A stretch of 64,000 nt of DNA, from NCBI RefSeq assembly GCF_038433135.1, contig NZ_JBCDMV010000023.1, positions 46,813 through 110,812 on the forward strand, given 5' to 3'. This DNA is from Luteococcus sp038433135 (GTDB lineage Bacteria > Actinomycetota > Actinomycetes > Propionibacteriales > Propionibacteriaceae). Positions 58,321-64,000 of the stretch are shown one piece after another. The notes beneath the pieces are model-generated. The model saw only the letters and a program-made list of their open reading frames with translations, did not search any database and was not told where the DNA came from. Made by a program: the position numbers and the translations under genes. How positions within the stretch are numbered: the first letter of the stretch is position 1; each line of letters begins with the position of its first letter.

Positions 58321-59174
58321 ATCTTGACGGCGTCCAGCAGGAAGCCCAGCTCGTCGCGGGTCAGCTCACGAGCCTCACCCAGCGGCAGCTGCCCCAGCCG
58401 GACCGGGCCGATCGCGGTGCGGCTCAGCTTGCGCACCGGGTGAGCGACCGAATCCATCATCCGTCGCACGATCCGGTTGCGGCCCTCGTGCAGGGTGATC
58501 TCCACCAGCGATCGGGTCTCGGAACGCATCACCAGCTTCACCTTGTCGGGCTTCACCGGGCCGTCGTCGAGCCGCAGGCCCTTCTCCAGCCGGCGCAGGG
58601 TCTTGTTGTCAAGCAGGCCCTCCACCTCCGCCAGGTAGGTCTTGGGGATCTTGTAGCTGGGGTGCGCCATCCGGTGGGCAAATTCGCCGTCATTGGTCAG
58701 CAGGATCAGGCCCTCGGTGTCGGTGTCCAGCCGGCCGACGTGGAACAGGCGCAACTGCTGCCAGCTCTGCTTGTCGAACTTGATGTCGCCCAGCGTGGGG
58801 CGGCCCTCCGGATCCTCCATGGTGGAAACGACGCCGCGGGGCTTGTTGACCACCAGGTAGACGTGCCGGCGAGGCGGCGGAATCCGCATCCCGTCGACGC
58901 GGATGGTGTCCCGGTCGGGGTTGACGCGCATGCCCTGCTCGGTGACCAGGACGCCGTTCACCTCCACCCGGCCGTTGTCGATCATGATCTCGGCGTGGCG
59001 GCGCGACGCAATACCGGCATTGGCCAGCACCTTCTGCAGCCGGATGCCCTCGTCGTCGGCGCTGGTGGTGTCGCTCTCCTCGCCGGGCTCGACGGGGGAT
59101 TCGACGGACTCGGCCATCATCTGGTCGCTTTCGCCCGTCAGCTCGTCGACCTCACGGTCGTCGTGGTCACTCAT
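58317..59174 (-). CDS. rluB: 23S rRNA pseudouridine synthase RluB family
   Basis: A 285-residue pseudouridine synthase with an N-terminal acidic stretch, an S4 RNA-binding domain (IRLQKVLANAGIASRRHAEI) and the RsuA/RluB catalytic domain, with the active-site aspartate in HVGRLDTDTEGLILLTNDGE. NKPRGVVSTMEDPEGRPTL and HEGRNRIVRRMM are further signatures. The start at 59174 overlaps the scpB stop by eight bases and has GGAAG upstream. The scpA-scpB-rluB order is conserved in many bacteria. Its stop overlaps the pafA GTG start. Confidence 0.93.
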   Translation of the reverse strand: MSDHDDREVDELTGESDQMMAESVESPVEPGEESDTTSADDEGIRLQKVLANAGIASRRHAEIMIDNGRVEVNGVLVTEQGMRVNPDRDTIRVDGMRIPPPRRHVYLVVNKPRGVVSTMEDPEGRPTLGDIKFDKQSWQQLRLFHVGRLDTDTEGLILLTNDGEFAHRMAHPSYKIPKTYLAEVEGLLDNKTLRRLEKGLRLDDGPVKPDKVKLVMRSETRSLVEITLHEGRNRIVRRMMDSVAHPVRKLSRTAIGPVRLGQLPLGEARELTRDELGFLLDAVKM

Positions 59175-59880
59175 GGTCTTCCATTTCCTCGTGCTCGGGG
59201 CTGGCGGGTTCGCCCTCCCCGGTCGGGGCAGCCGCCGATTCGTCGGGACTGTCCACCTCCACGGTAGCGGCAAGTTGCGACAATTCCGCCTCGAGCGCCG
59301 ACGCATCGGGCAGGTGCGGGGCCAGCGGCGGCAGTTCGTCGAGGCTGGCCAGGCCCATCCGTTCCAGGAAGTAGTCGGTGGTGCTGAAGACCATCGCGCC
59401 GGTGTGCTCGTCGGCGCCGGCCTCGCTGATCAGGCCACGCGACAGCAGGGTGCGCACCACCCCGTCGACGTTGACGCCGCGCACCGCGCTCACCCGGGCG
59501 CGGCTGATCGGCTGCAGGTAGGCGATCACGCTGAGGGTTTCCAGCGCCGCCTGGGAGAGCTTGTTGGACTGGCCGGAGACCACCCACTGGCTGATCAGTT
59601 CGGCATGCTCGGCGCGGGTCCAGTAGCGCCAGCCGCCGCCGACATTGCGCAGCTCGAAACCACGCTGGCTACGGTCGTAGAACTCGACGAGGTTGGCCAG
59701 TGCCCGCTCCACCACCGCCAGCGGCTGTTGCACCGCCTCGGCCAGGGTCTCGGCGGGCATCGGTTCCTCGGCCATCAGCAACAGCGCCTCCAGCACGCCC
59801 TCGGTCTCCTCGGCGCGCTCCTCCAGGACGACGGCGGTCAGCTCCGCGTCACCGTGGTCCGGTGCTTCCGGCTCGCTCAT
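59167..59880 (-). CDS. scpB: Segregation and condensation protein B
   Basis: A 237-residue ScpB with its two winged-helix domains (VLEALLLMAEEPMPAETLAE, LETLSVIAYLQPISRARVSA, VRTLLSRGLISEAGA). It dimerises on ScpA and bridges the SMC complex for chromosome segregation. The N-terminus and the last 60 residues are acidic and variable. Its ATG overlaps the scpA stop (ATGA). Confidence 0.94.
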   Translation of the reverse strand: MSEPEAPDHGDAELTAVVLEERAEETEGVLEALLLMAEEPMPAETLAEAVQQPLAVVERALANLVEFYDRSQRGFELRNVGGGWRYWTRAEHAELISQWVVSGQSNKLSQAALETLSVIAYLQPISRARVSAVRGVNVDGVVRTLLSRGLISEAGADEHTGAMVFSTTDYFLERMGLASLDELPPLAPHLPDASALEAELSQLAATVEVDSPDESAAAPTGEGEPASPEHEEMEDHE

Positions 59881-60821
59881 GGCTGCTCCTTCGGTTCAAA
59901 CGGCGCGGGTTCGGTCAGCTCGGATTCGACCGGCTCGGGCCCGGTCGGCAGGGTGGGGGCGATGTCCTCGGGCCCCGCGGCATCCTCGTCGGCCCCATCG
60001 GTCTGGTCGAATTCATCGCTGATGCTCAGTTCGTCCTCGTCGTCGCCGGTCCAGCGGATCGTCAGCTCCCCCAGCGGCGTCAGCTGCTCGAAGCTGACCG
60101 CCCGGTTGCGGAAGAGTTCCAGCAGGGCCAGGAAGCGCACGACGGTGGTGATCTTGTCCGCGTCGCCGGTCAGCGCGCGAAAGCTGAGCGTGCCGATGCG
60201 GCGCAGCCGGTCGGCGATGATCCCGGCCTGCTCGCGGACGGTGACGGTGGAGGCGTGCAGGTGCTCCAGGCTGACCTCCACCACCTCGGGCGGGGTCATC
60301 GCCTTGGCCGCGACCTCGGCGAAGCGTTGCGGGGTGGCGCGGATCTGCACCTCGGGCAGCAGCCCGGCAAAGCGCGGTTCCAGCCCACCGGGGCGGGCGA
60401 AGCGCTTGGTCTCGGCCTCCAGTCGGGTGGCGAAGGCGGCGCTGACCAGCTTGAACGCCCGGTACTGCAGCAACCGCGCAAAGAGCAGGTCCCGGGCCTC
60501 CAGCAGCGCCAGATCCTCCGGATCCTCCACCTCGCCCTTGGGCAGCAGTCGCGCGGCCTTGAGGTCCAGCAGGGTGGCGGCCACCACCAGGAAGGAGCTG
60601 GTCTGTTCCAGGTCCCAGACCGCGCCGCCGGCCTTGACGTGCGCGATGAACTCGTCGGTCACCCGGCTCAGCGAGACCTCGGTGACGTCCAGCTTGTGCC
60701 GACTGATCAGCTGCAGCAGCAGGTCGAAGGGGCCCTCGAAATTGTCGAGCACCACCTGGAATCCCTTGTGGACGCCCTCTTCCGGGGCCTCGATCAGGGC
60801 CGGCTGGTTGCCGCCGGCCAT
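59877..60821 (-). CDS. scpA: Segregation and condensation protein A
   Basis: A 314-residue kleisin subunit of the SMC-ScpAB complex. The N-terminal domain contains LDNFEGPFDLLLQLISRHKL and DVTEVSLSRVTDEFI, and the C-terminal winged helix TTVVRFLALLELFRNRAVSF contacts the SMC head. The C-terminal 60 residues are an acidic tail not found in all homologues. It follows the RHH gene by one base and is translationally coupled to scpB. Confidence 0.93.
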   Translation of the reverse strand: MAGGNQPALIEAPEEGVHKGFQVVLDNFEGPFDLLLQLISRHKLDVTEVSLSRVTDEFIAHVKAGGAVWDLEQTSSFLVVAATLLDLKAARLLPKGEVEDPEDLALLEARDLLFARLLQYRAFKLVSAAFATRLEAETKRFARPGGLEPRFAGLLPEVQIRATPQRFAEVAAKAMTPPEVVEVSLEHLHASTVTVREQAGIIADRLRRIGTLSFRALTGDADKITTVVRFLALLELFRNRAVSFEQLTPLGELTIRWTGDDEDELSISDEFDQTDGADEDAAGPEDIAPTLPTGPEPVESELTEPAPFEPKEQP

Positions 60822-60822
60822 C

Positions 60823-61206
60823 TCAGTCGCCGTTCAGCCGTCGGGCCAAGTCGCTCTCGGGGCCACGGACGGCCAGGTCCTCCATCGCCAGCGCGATCGA
60901 TTCGCGCACGATCCGGCCGCGGTCCACCGCCAGGCCGTAGTCCCCGCGCATCATCAACCGGGCCTGCTCCAGTCGGATCAGTTCGTCGCGGCTGACGTAG
61001 ACGGTGATCTTCTCGTCGTGCTTCACCCGTCCCGACGCGGCGGGGCGCTGGGCCGGGGCACGCTTCGCGGGGGCCTTGGCGGCCTTGGCCACCGACCTCT
61101 TCACCGGCTGCGGGGCTGCTTCGGTGGGCTCGGGGCCCACCTCGACGCCACTGGACGTCGCCCGGAAGAGTTCCGAGGCGCCGGGCAGGCTCACACGCCG
61201 TGGCAT
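60823..61206 (-). CDS. Small RHH-like DNA-binding protein next to ParA
   Basis: A 127-residue protein with a basic Ala/Lys/Pro-rich N-terminal half (VKRSVAKAAKAPAKRAPAQR) and a C-terminal ribbon-helix-helix-like domain (EKITVYVSRDELIRLEQARL, MMRGDYGLAVDRGRIVRESI). The start lies 16 bp inside the end of parA and the stop is one base before scpA. This co-translation with a ParA ATPase and with ScpA suggests that it is the DNA-binding partner of ParA in place of ParB. Similar genes stand at this position in other Actinobacteria; I am not aware of a settled name. Confidence 0.75.
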   Translation of the reverse strand: MPRRVSLPGASELFRATSSGVEVGPEPTEAAPQPVKRSVAKAAKAPAKRAPAQRPAASGRVKHDEKITVYVSRDELIRLEQARLMMRGDYGLAVDRGRIVRESIALAMEDLAVRGPESDLARRLNGD

Positions 61207-62159
61207 CGAGCCAGAACCTCCTTGGCGAGCTGGCGGTAGGCGGCCGCGCCGGGCGAGCTGGACGCGTAGGTGGTGATCGGCTCACCGGCGACGGTGGTCT
61301 CCGGGAACTTGATGGTGCGCTTGATCACGGTGTGGAAGACCTGCTCGCCGAAGGCGTCCACGACGCGCTCCAGCACCTCGCGGGAGTGCAGGGTGCGGCC
61401 GTCGTACATGGTGCCCAGGATGCCCAGGATCTCCAGCTTCGGGTTGAGCCGCTCCTGCACCTTGCTGATGGTGTCGGTCAGCAGGGCGATGCCGCGCAGC
61501 GCGAAGAACTCGCACTCCAGCGGCATCAGCACATAGTGCGACGCGGTCAGGGCGTTGATGGTCAGCAGCCCCAGCGACGGGGCGCAGTCGATCAGGATCA
61601 CGTCGTAGTCATCCTGCACCTTCTCGATCACCCGCAGCAGGGTCTGCTCCCGGGCCACCTCGCTGACCAGCTGCACCTCCGCCGCGGACAGGTCGATGTT
61701 GGACGGCAGGATGTCCAGGCCCTCCACGACGGAGGTCTGGATCACCTCCTGCGGGGTGTATTCCTTGCTGAGCAGCAGGTTGTAGATGCTGGTGTCCAGG
61801 GTGTGCGGGTTGATCCCCAGCCCCACCGAGAGCGATCCCTGCGGGTCGAAGTCCACCAACAGCACCCGGCGGCCGGTCTCCACCAGTGCGGCGCCCAGGT
61901 TGATGGTGGTGGTGGTCTTGCCCACGCCACCCTTCTGGTTCACATTGCTGATCACAATCGCACGCCGCTGCCCCCCTGCCGGCGGCGTCGGCTCGGGGAG
62001 CTCCGGGAAGATCCGGCCGGTCGGGTCCTCCTCGCCGGCCGGGGTCTGCACGTCATTGCGCTTCCTGCCCTGGCCTGCGGGAACCTCGAACAGCGCCTGG
62101 TCGGTGGCCGGGCGGCCGTCCTGCTGGACGTCCTGCGGATCGCTCGGATTGGGCTCCAC
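61191..62159 (-). CDS. ParA/Soj-family ATPase
   Basis: A 322-residue deviant Walker-type ATPase: a variable N-terminal extension (1-67), then NVNQKGGVGKTTTTINLGAA (Walker A with the signature lysine), VDFDPQGSLSVGLGI and IDCAPSLGLLTINAL. It belongs to the chromosome or cargo partitioning ParA family. The position before scpA and absence of parB show it is the ScpA-linked paralogue, not the origin-proximal parAB pair, so I leave the gene symbol empty. The start is the GTG at 62159 with GGAAAGGCACATC upstream, nearly identical to the HU gene leader. Confidence 0.92.
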   Translation of the reverse strand: MEPNPSDPQDVQQDGRPATDQALFEVPAGQGRKRNDVQTPAGEEDPTGRIFPELPEPTPPAGGQRRAIVISNVNQKGGVGKTTTTINLGAALVETGRRVLLVDFDPQGSLSVGLGINPHTLDTSIYNLLLSKEYTPQEVIQTSVVEGLDILPSNIDLSAAEVQLVSEVAREQTLLRVIEKVQDDYDVILIDCAPSLGLLTINALTASHYVLMPLECEFFALRGIALLTDTISKVQERLNPKLEILGILGTMYDGRTLHSREVLERVVDAFGEQVFHTVIKRTIKFPETTVAGEPITTYASSSPGAAAYRQLAKEVLARCHGV

Positions 62160-62356
62160 GATGTGCCTTTCCTGCTGGGTGCCAGTTGTCAACGACGGCG
62201 CGGCGGGCCGCAACCTGTCCGTCCAAGCCTAGTGCGTCCGACGGATCCCCCGTTCCCGCGGGAGAGGATCCGGGCGCGGGCCGCCCCTGCGAGAGTGGGA
62301 TTTTCGCGGCAAGTGGCTGTTGGGTTTCGCGCTACCTGCCCGGCAGGGTCCCATGG

Positions 62357-62443
62357 GCCCAGGACACACCCCAGGACCGCAAGAACCCCAGTCAGGCAGG
62401 TGCTGACTGGGGTTCCATGGGGCCGTTGGGGTGTGTCCTGGGC
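62357..62443. repeat. Nested double inverted repeat
   Basis: Outer arms of 17 bp (62357-62373 with 62427-62443, core CCCAGGACACACCCCA) enclose an inner perfect 12-bp hairpin (AACCCCAGTCAG, 7-nt loop, CTGACTGGGGTT, 62384-62414). No mismatch occurs in either stem. No T-run flanks it, so it is not a typical terminator; it could be a structured RNA, a protein-binding cruciform or a mobile-element end. Confidence 0.8.
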
Positions 62444-62451
62444 ATGCCAAT

Positions 62452-62470
62452 GACCCGAACTGGTCGGGTC
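62452..62470. repeat. Inverted repeat GACCCGA-N5-TCGGGTC
   Basis: A 7-5-7 perfect inverted repeat nine bases beyond the nested repeat, near the end of the transposase fragment. Confidence 0.6.
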
Positions 62471-62528
62471 TGGTGGGTTCCTTCGGTGGGAAAGTGGGGT
62501 GCGGTTGTCTGCATCGGCCGGGACCCGG

Positions 62529-62950
62529 TTATTCGAGCGGGTCAGGCTCCTTGGGTCTGCCTACCGCGGGCCTGGTCTTGATGGGCGACGAGCGCCGGTA
62601 GCGAAGGCGCCCTGACGGACGGCGACTGGGCTGGGAGGGCTTGCGGGTGGTCTCCTCGCCGGCCTCCACATCCAGGACATCGCGGACGATCATCAGGTTG
62701 GTGGCCATGCAGATCATCGTCATGATGAGGAGTTGGTTGGTGAACCCCCGCATGAGGCGTGTGCGGACGTTGTCCATGGTGAACGTGATACCGCTCTTGA
62801 GCTGGTTGTTCTTGGACTCGATGACCTGCCGGGCAGAGGTGTACGCCTCATGCCATGCGGTCGTGCCGTACTGGGGGCCGCCGAAGGCATACCACTCGCT
62901 CCAGTCGGCCATCGAGACCACCAGCGTCTCGAAGTCGCCCGCACCGGGGC
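62529..62950 (-). pseudogene. 3' fragment of a DDE transposase gene
   Basis: The minus-strand frame encodes about 130 residues that read as a transposase C-terminus: GTTAWHEAYTSARQVIESKN, then NQLKSGITFTMDNVRTRLMR and GFTNQLLIMTMICMATNLMI, followed by a basic tail. The N-terminal part, with most of the catalytic acidic residues, is absent; upstream of about 62950 the sequence changes abruptly to AT-rich DNA. I cannot name the IS family with confidence. The fragment shows past insertion and deletion at this locus. Confidence 0.6.
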
Positions 62951-62974
62951 TTTTAGGTGAGTCAGCTCGACCTA

Positions 62975-63003
62975 TTGACATCGGTGCTGCCACGGGTTGT
63001 AAT
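62975..63003 (+). promoter_or_regulatory. Near-consensus promoter of the small-peptide locus
   Basis: TTGACA (6 of 6), a 17-bp spacer and TGTAAT (5 of 6) lie 33 bp before a 33-codon reading frame with a strong ribosome site. This is the best sigma-70-type promoter I noticed in the window. Confidence 0.75.
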
Positions 63004-63035
63004 GGCTAATAATTTCCCATATTCGAGGGAGGCTC

Positions 63036-63137
63036 ATGGAGTTTGATTTTAAATTGTTCATCATTTTAGCGGTGTGCATCACCGCTGCCACGTTCCTGCT
63101 ATTGCAACTGAAGGCCAGAAGGAAGGATGACCAATGA
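63036..63137 (+). CDS. 33-residue hydrophobic membrane peptide
   Basis: A short gene, MEFDFKLFIILAVCITAATF and so on, with one transmembrane helix (about residues 6-24) and a basic tail ending KARRKDDQ. GAGGGAGG at 63025-63032 is an excellent ribosome site, and a near-consensus promoter lies upstream. Its TGA overlaps the ATG of the next gene (ATGA), so both are translationally coupled. Base composition is clearly more AT-rich than the core genome. No family is recognised. It could be a small toxin, holin-like or immunity peptide, or a component of a secretion or signalling unit. Confidence 0.65.
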   Translation: MEFDFKLFIILAVCITAATFLLLQLKARRKDDQ

Positions 63138-63427
63138 GATTATTCTCGAAGTATCTTCTATCCGTTGCCATCGCTCTAAGCGTCTCCATGGTGTCGTGGC
63201 TCACAACCCCGACGGCACTGGCCTTGGGGGCAGAAACCGCTACCAAGGCGGGACAATGTCGAGCCTTGCCCGCAGAATCTACTTCCACCTCGCTCACACA
63301 AGAGCAGTTGGCTAGAGCCAAATCGATCGCGCAGAAATCCCAAGAGTCCGACAGGCCAATTGCTGGGCTTAACTGGCTCTTCGGACTTGAGGGTGGTTCA
63401 GGTGTCCAGGCCTCCGGCGATGAGTAG
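63134..63427 (+). CDS. Secreted small protein, 3' end cut by an insertion sequence
   Basis: 97 codons, of which about 80 are native. The N-terminus is a clear Sec signal peptide (basic MRLFSK, hydrophobic core, then TPTALA as a likely cleavage site). The remaining mature part (GAETATKAGQCRALPAEST, LTQEQLARAKSIAQKSQES) is polar, with a single cysteine and a short amphipathic helix. At 63375 the sequence GGCTCTTCGG begins the end of an ISL3-like element, so the last 17 codons and stop come from the IS. The original C-terminus is lost. It is coupled to the upstream membrane peptide. The function is unknown; a bacteriocin or surface peptide is one possibility. Confidence 0.6.
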   Translation: MRLFSKYLLSVAIALSVSMVSWLTTPTALALGAETATKAGQCRALPAESTSTSLTQEQLARAKSIAQKSQESDRPIAGLNWLFGLEGGSGVQASGDE

Positions 63428-63515
63428 GCAGCGTAGGCGGTAGTTGTCGCGATTGCGGAAGCCTCTGGCGATGCGGCGGTGGAGTTCGATGAGTCCGTTG
63501 AATCTCCTATGTCTG
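63375..63515 (-). mobile_element. Right-end fragment of an ISL3-family insertion sequence
   Basis: Begins with GGCTCTTCGG, the form of ISL3-family terminal repeat seen in corynebacterial elements, and carries the last 38 codons of an ISL3 transposase on the minus strand (FNGLIELHRRIARGFRNRDN, YRLRCLLIAGGLDT, stop at 63398). It is cut at about 63515 by the IS110-type element. Confidence 0.75.
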
Positions 63516-64000
63516 TCAAGCAGAGCTTGGGGTGCAGTTGGCTGCGGCCGTGTTGAGTTTTCGGTAGATGTTTCGAGCGAGGTAGCGCTTGAGACAGCGG
63601 CGGATCTCTCGGGGTGTTCGTCCTTCGGCGCTGCGGCGTTCGACGTAGGCGCGGGTGCGGGGATCCATGCGCATGCGTGTGACCGTTGCCATGTGGAGTG
63701 CTTGGTTGAGACGGCGATCCCCGCCGGGGTTGATGCGGTGACGTTGTGTGTTGCCGGAGGATGCTGGGATCGGGCTTGTCCCGGCGAGGCTGGCGAAGGC
63801 GGCTTCGGAGCGGACCCGTCCGGGGTGTGACCATGCTGTGAATGCGACGGCCGCGGTGATGGGCCCGATCCCTGGTTCCTCGAGCAGCACGGAGGCAGGG
63901 CTCATGCGCAGGAGTTCGAGGATGCGTCTGGTCGCGGTGGCAAGGTCGTGGTCGAGGTCTATGATCCGTCTCGCCAGGCGTGTGGCTTCACCGCGGGCGG
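63516..64000 (-). CDS. IS110-family transposase, 5' end outside window
   Basis: The C-terminal about 160 codons of an IS110/IS116/IS902-type transposase, continuing beyond the right edge. The second domain is clear: LLEEPGIGPITAAVAFTAWS (helix-hairpin-helix), FASLAGTSPIPASSG with its serine, RHRINPGGDRRLNQALHMAT and RKLNTA near the end. This transposase class uses an N-terminal RuvC-like domain, not visible here, and a C-terminal serine. It lies inside the ISL3 remnant. No frameshift is seen, so the element may be intact outside the window. Confidence 0.88.
   Translation of the reverse strand, partial: ARGEATRLARRIIDLDHDLATATRRILELLRMSPASVLLEEPGIGPITAAVAFTAWSHPGRVRSEAAFASLAGTSPIPASSGNTQRHRINPGGDRRLNQALHMATVTRMRMDPRTRAYVERRSAEGRTPREIRRCLKRYLARNIYRKLNTAAANCTPSSA

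Larger units (their letters stand above)
62160..62528. other. Intergenic region upstream of parA with large inverted repeats
   Basis: About 370 bp with no supported gene. Near parA it should hold the parA promoter. The remainder is dominated by a nested inverted repeat (62357-62443) and a smaller one (62452-62470). A transposase fragment begins at 62529. Confidence 0.7.

Noticed and set aside
63079..63834. A 251-codon minus-strand frame across the small-peptide locus
   Set aside because: It is antisense to the secreted-protein gene and out of frame with the IS110 and ISL3 transposases, and is Pro/Ser/Arg-rich without a domain.

Overview
This is 64 kb of high-GC, gene-dense chromosome from an actinomycete. 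Markers are ClgR, the Pup ligase PafA, PafB/PafC, HelY, an NdgR-type IclR regulator beside leuCD, and many GTG starts with 4-nt ATGA/GTGA gene overlaps. A member of the Propionibacteriales is my best guess, but that is inference from gene order and style, not a database match. Nearly everything is core chromosome; accessory material lies mainly at 18.3-21.3 kb, 26.2-26.9 kb, 31.4-31.8 kb, 49.6-50.5 kb and 62.2-64.0 kb.

Region by region. 0-5 kb: the 3' part of the helicase gene lhr and a DeoR-type regulator. 5-8 kb (minus): rimO-pgsA-pncC-clgR. 8-15 kb: a conserved hypothetical, ftsK, thiL, a stand-alone RAM-domain protein, ddl, a PlsC-type acyltransferase, a small hypothetical and the HU gene. 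15-18 kb: leuCD diverging from ndgR. 18-21.8 kb: an amidohydrolase-permease operon beside tRNA-Glu and tRNA-Gln. 21.8-27.5 kb: CPBP protease, FAH-family hydrolase, thymidine phosphorylase, a peptidase T gene that runs into a HigBA-type toxin-antitoxin module, and a GNAT gene. 27.4-31.4 kb: cimA, ilvE and leuB. 31.4-35.5 kb: a DUF4143 remnant, then ribD-ribE-ribBA-ribH behind an FMN riboswitch. 35.6-39.8 kb: DUF3152 protein, methyltransferase, patatin-like protein and a GntR-DUF1648-SdpI operon. 39.9-43.6 kb: ilvB-ilvN-ilvC behind a leader-peptide attenuator. 43.6-46.6 kb: small membrane protein, HIT protein, hisF and DUF808. 46.7-58.3 kb: helY, lipid kinase, tatC, tatA, pafC, pafB, gluQ (opposite strand), an FKBP lipoprotein and pafA. 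58.3-62.2 kb: rluB-scpB-scpA-RHH protein-parA. 62.2-64 kb: large inverted repeats, transposase fragments, and an AT-rich two-gene small-peptide locus cut by nested insertion sequences.

The strongest functional theme is branched-chain amino acid synthesis: cimA, ilvBNC, leuB, leuCD and ilvE. Three of its control regions (leuC/ndgR, cimA, ilvE/leuB) carry the same 14-bp palindrome GAGAC-N4-GTCTC or a one-mismatch version, while ilvB has a Leu/Val-rich leader peptide and terminator. Together these suggest one pathway-wide repressor or activator, probably NdgR, plus attenuation.

Other points worth attention: a dispersed hairpin repeat that has produced three in-frame 24-nt units inside pafA; loss of the normal pepT stop at a G8 tract next to higBA; a nested 17-bp and 12-bp inverted repeat upstream of parA; and a small membrane peptide plus secreted protein pair with a near-consensus promoter at 63.0 kb, truncated by an ISL3-like end.
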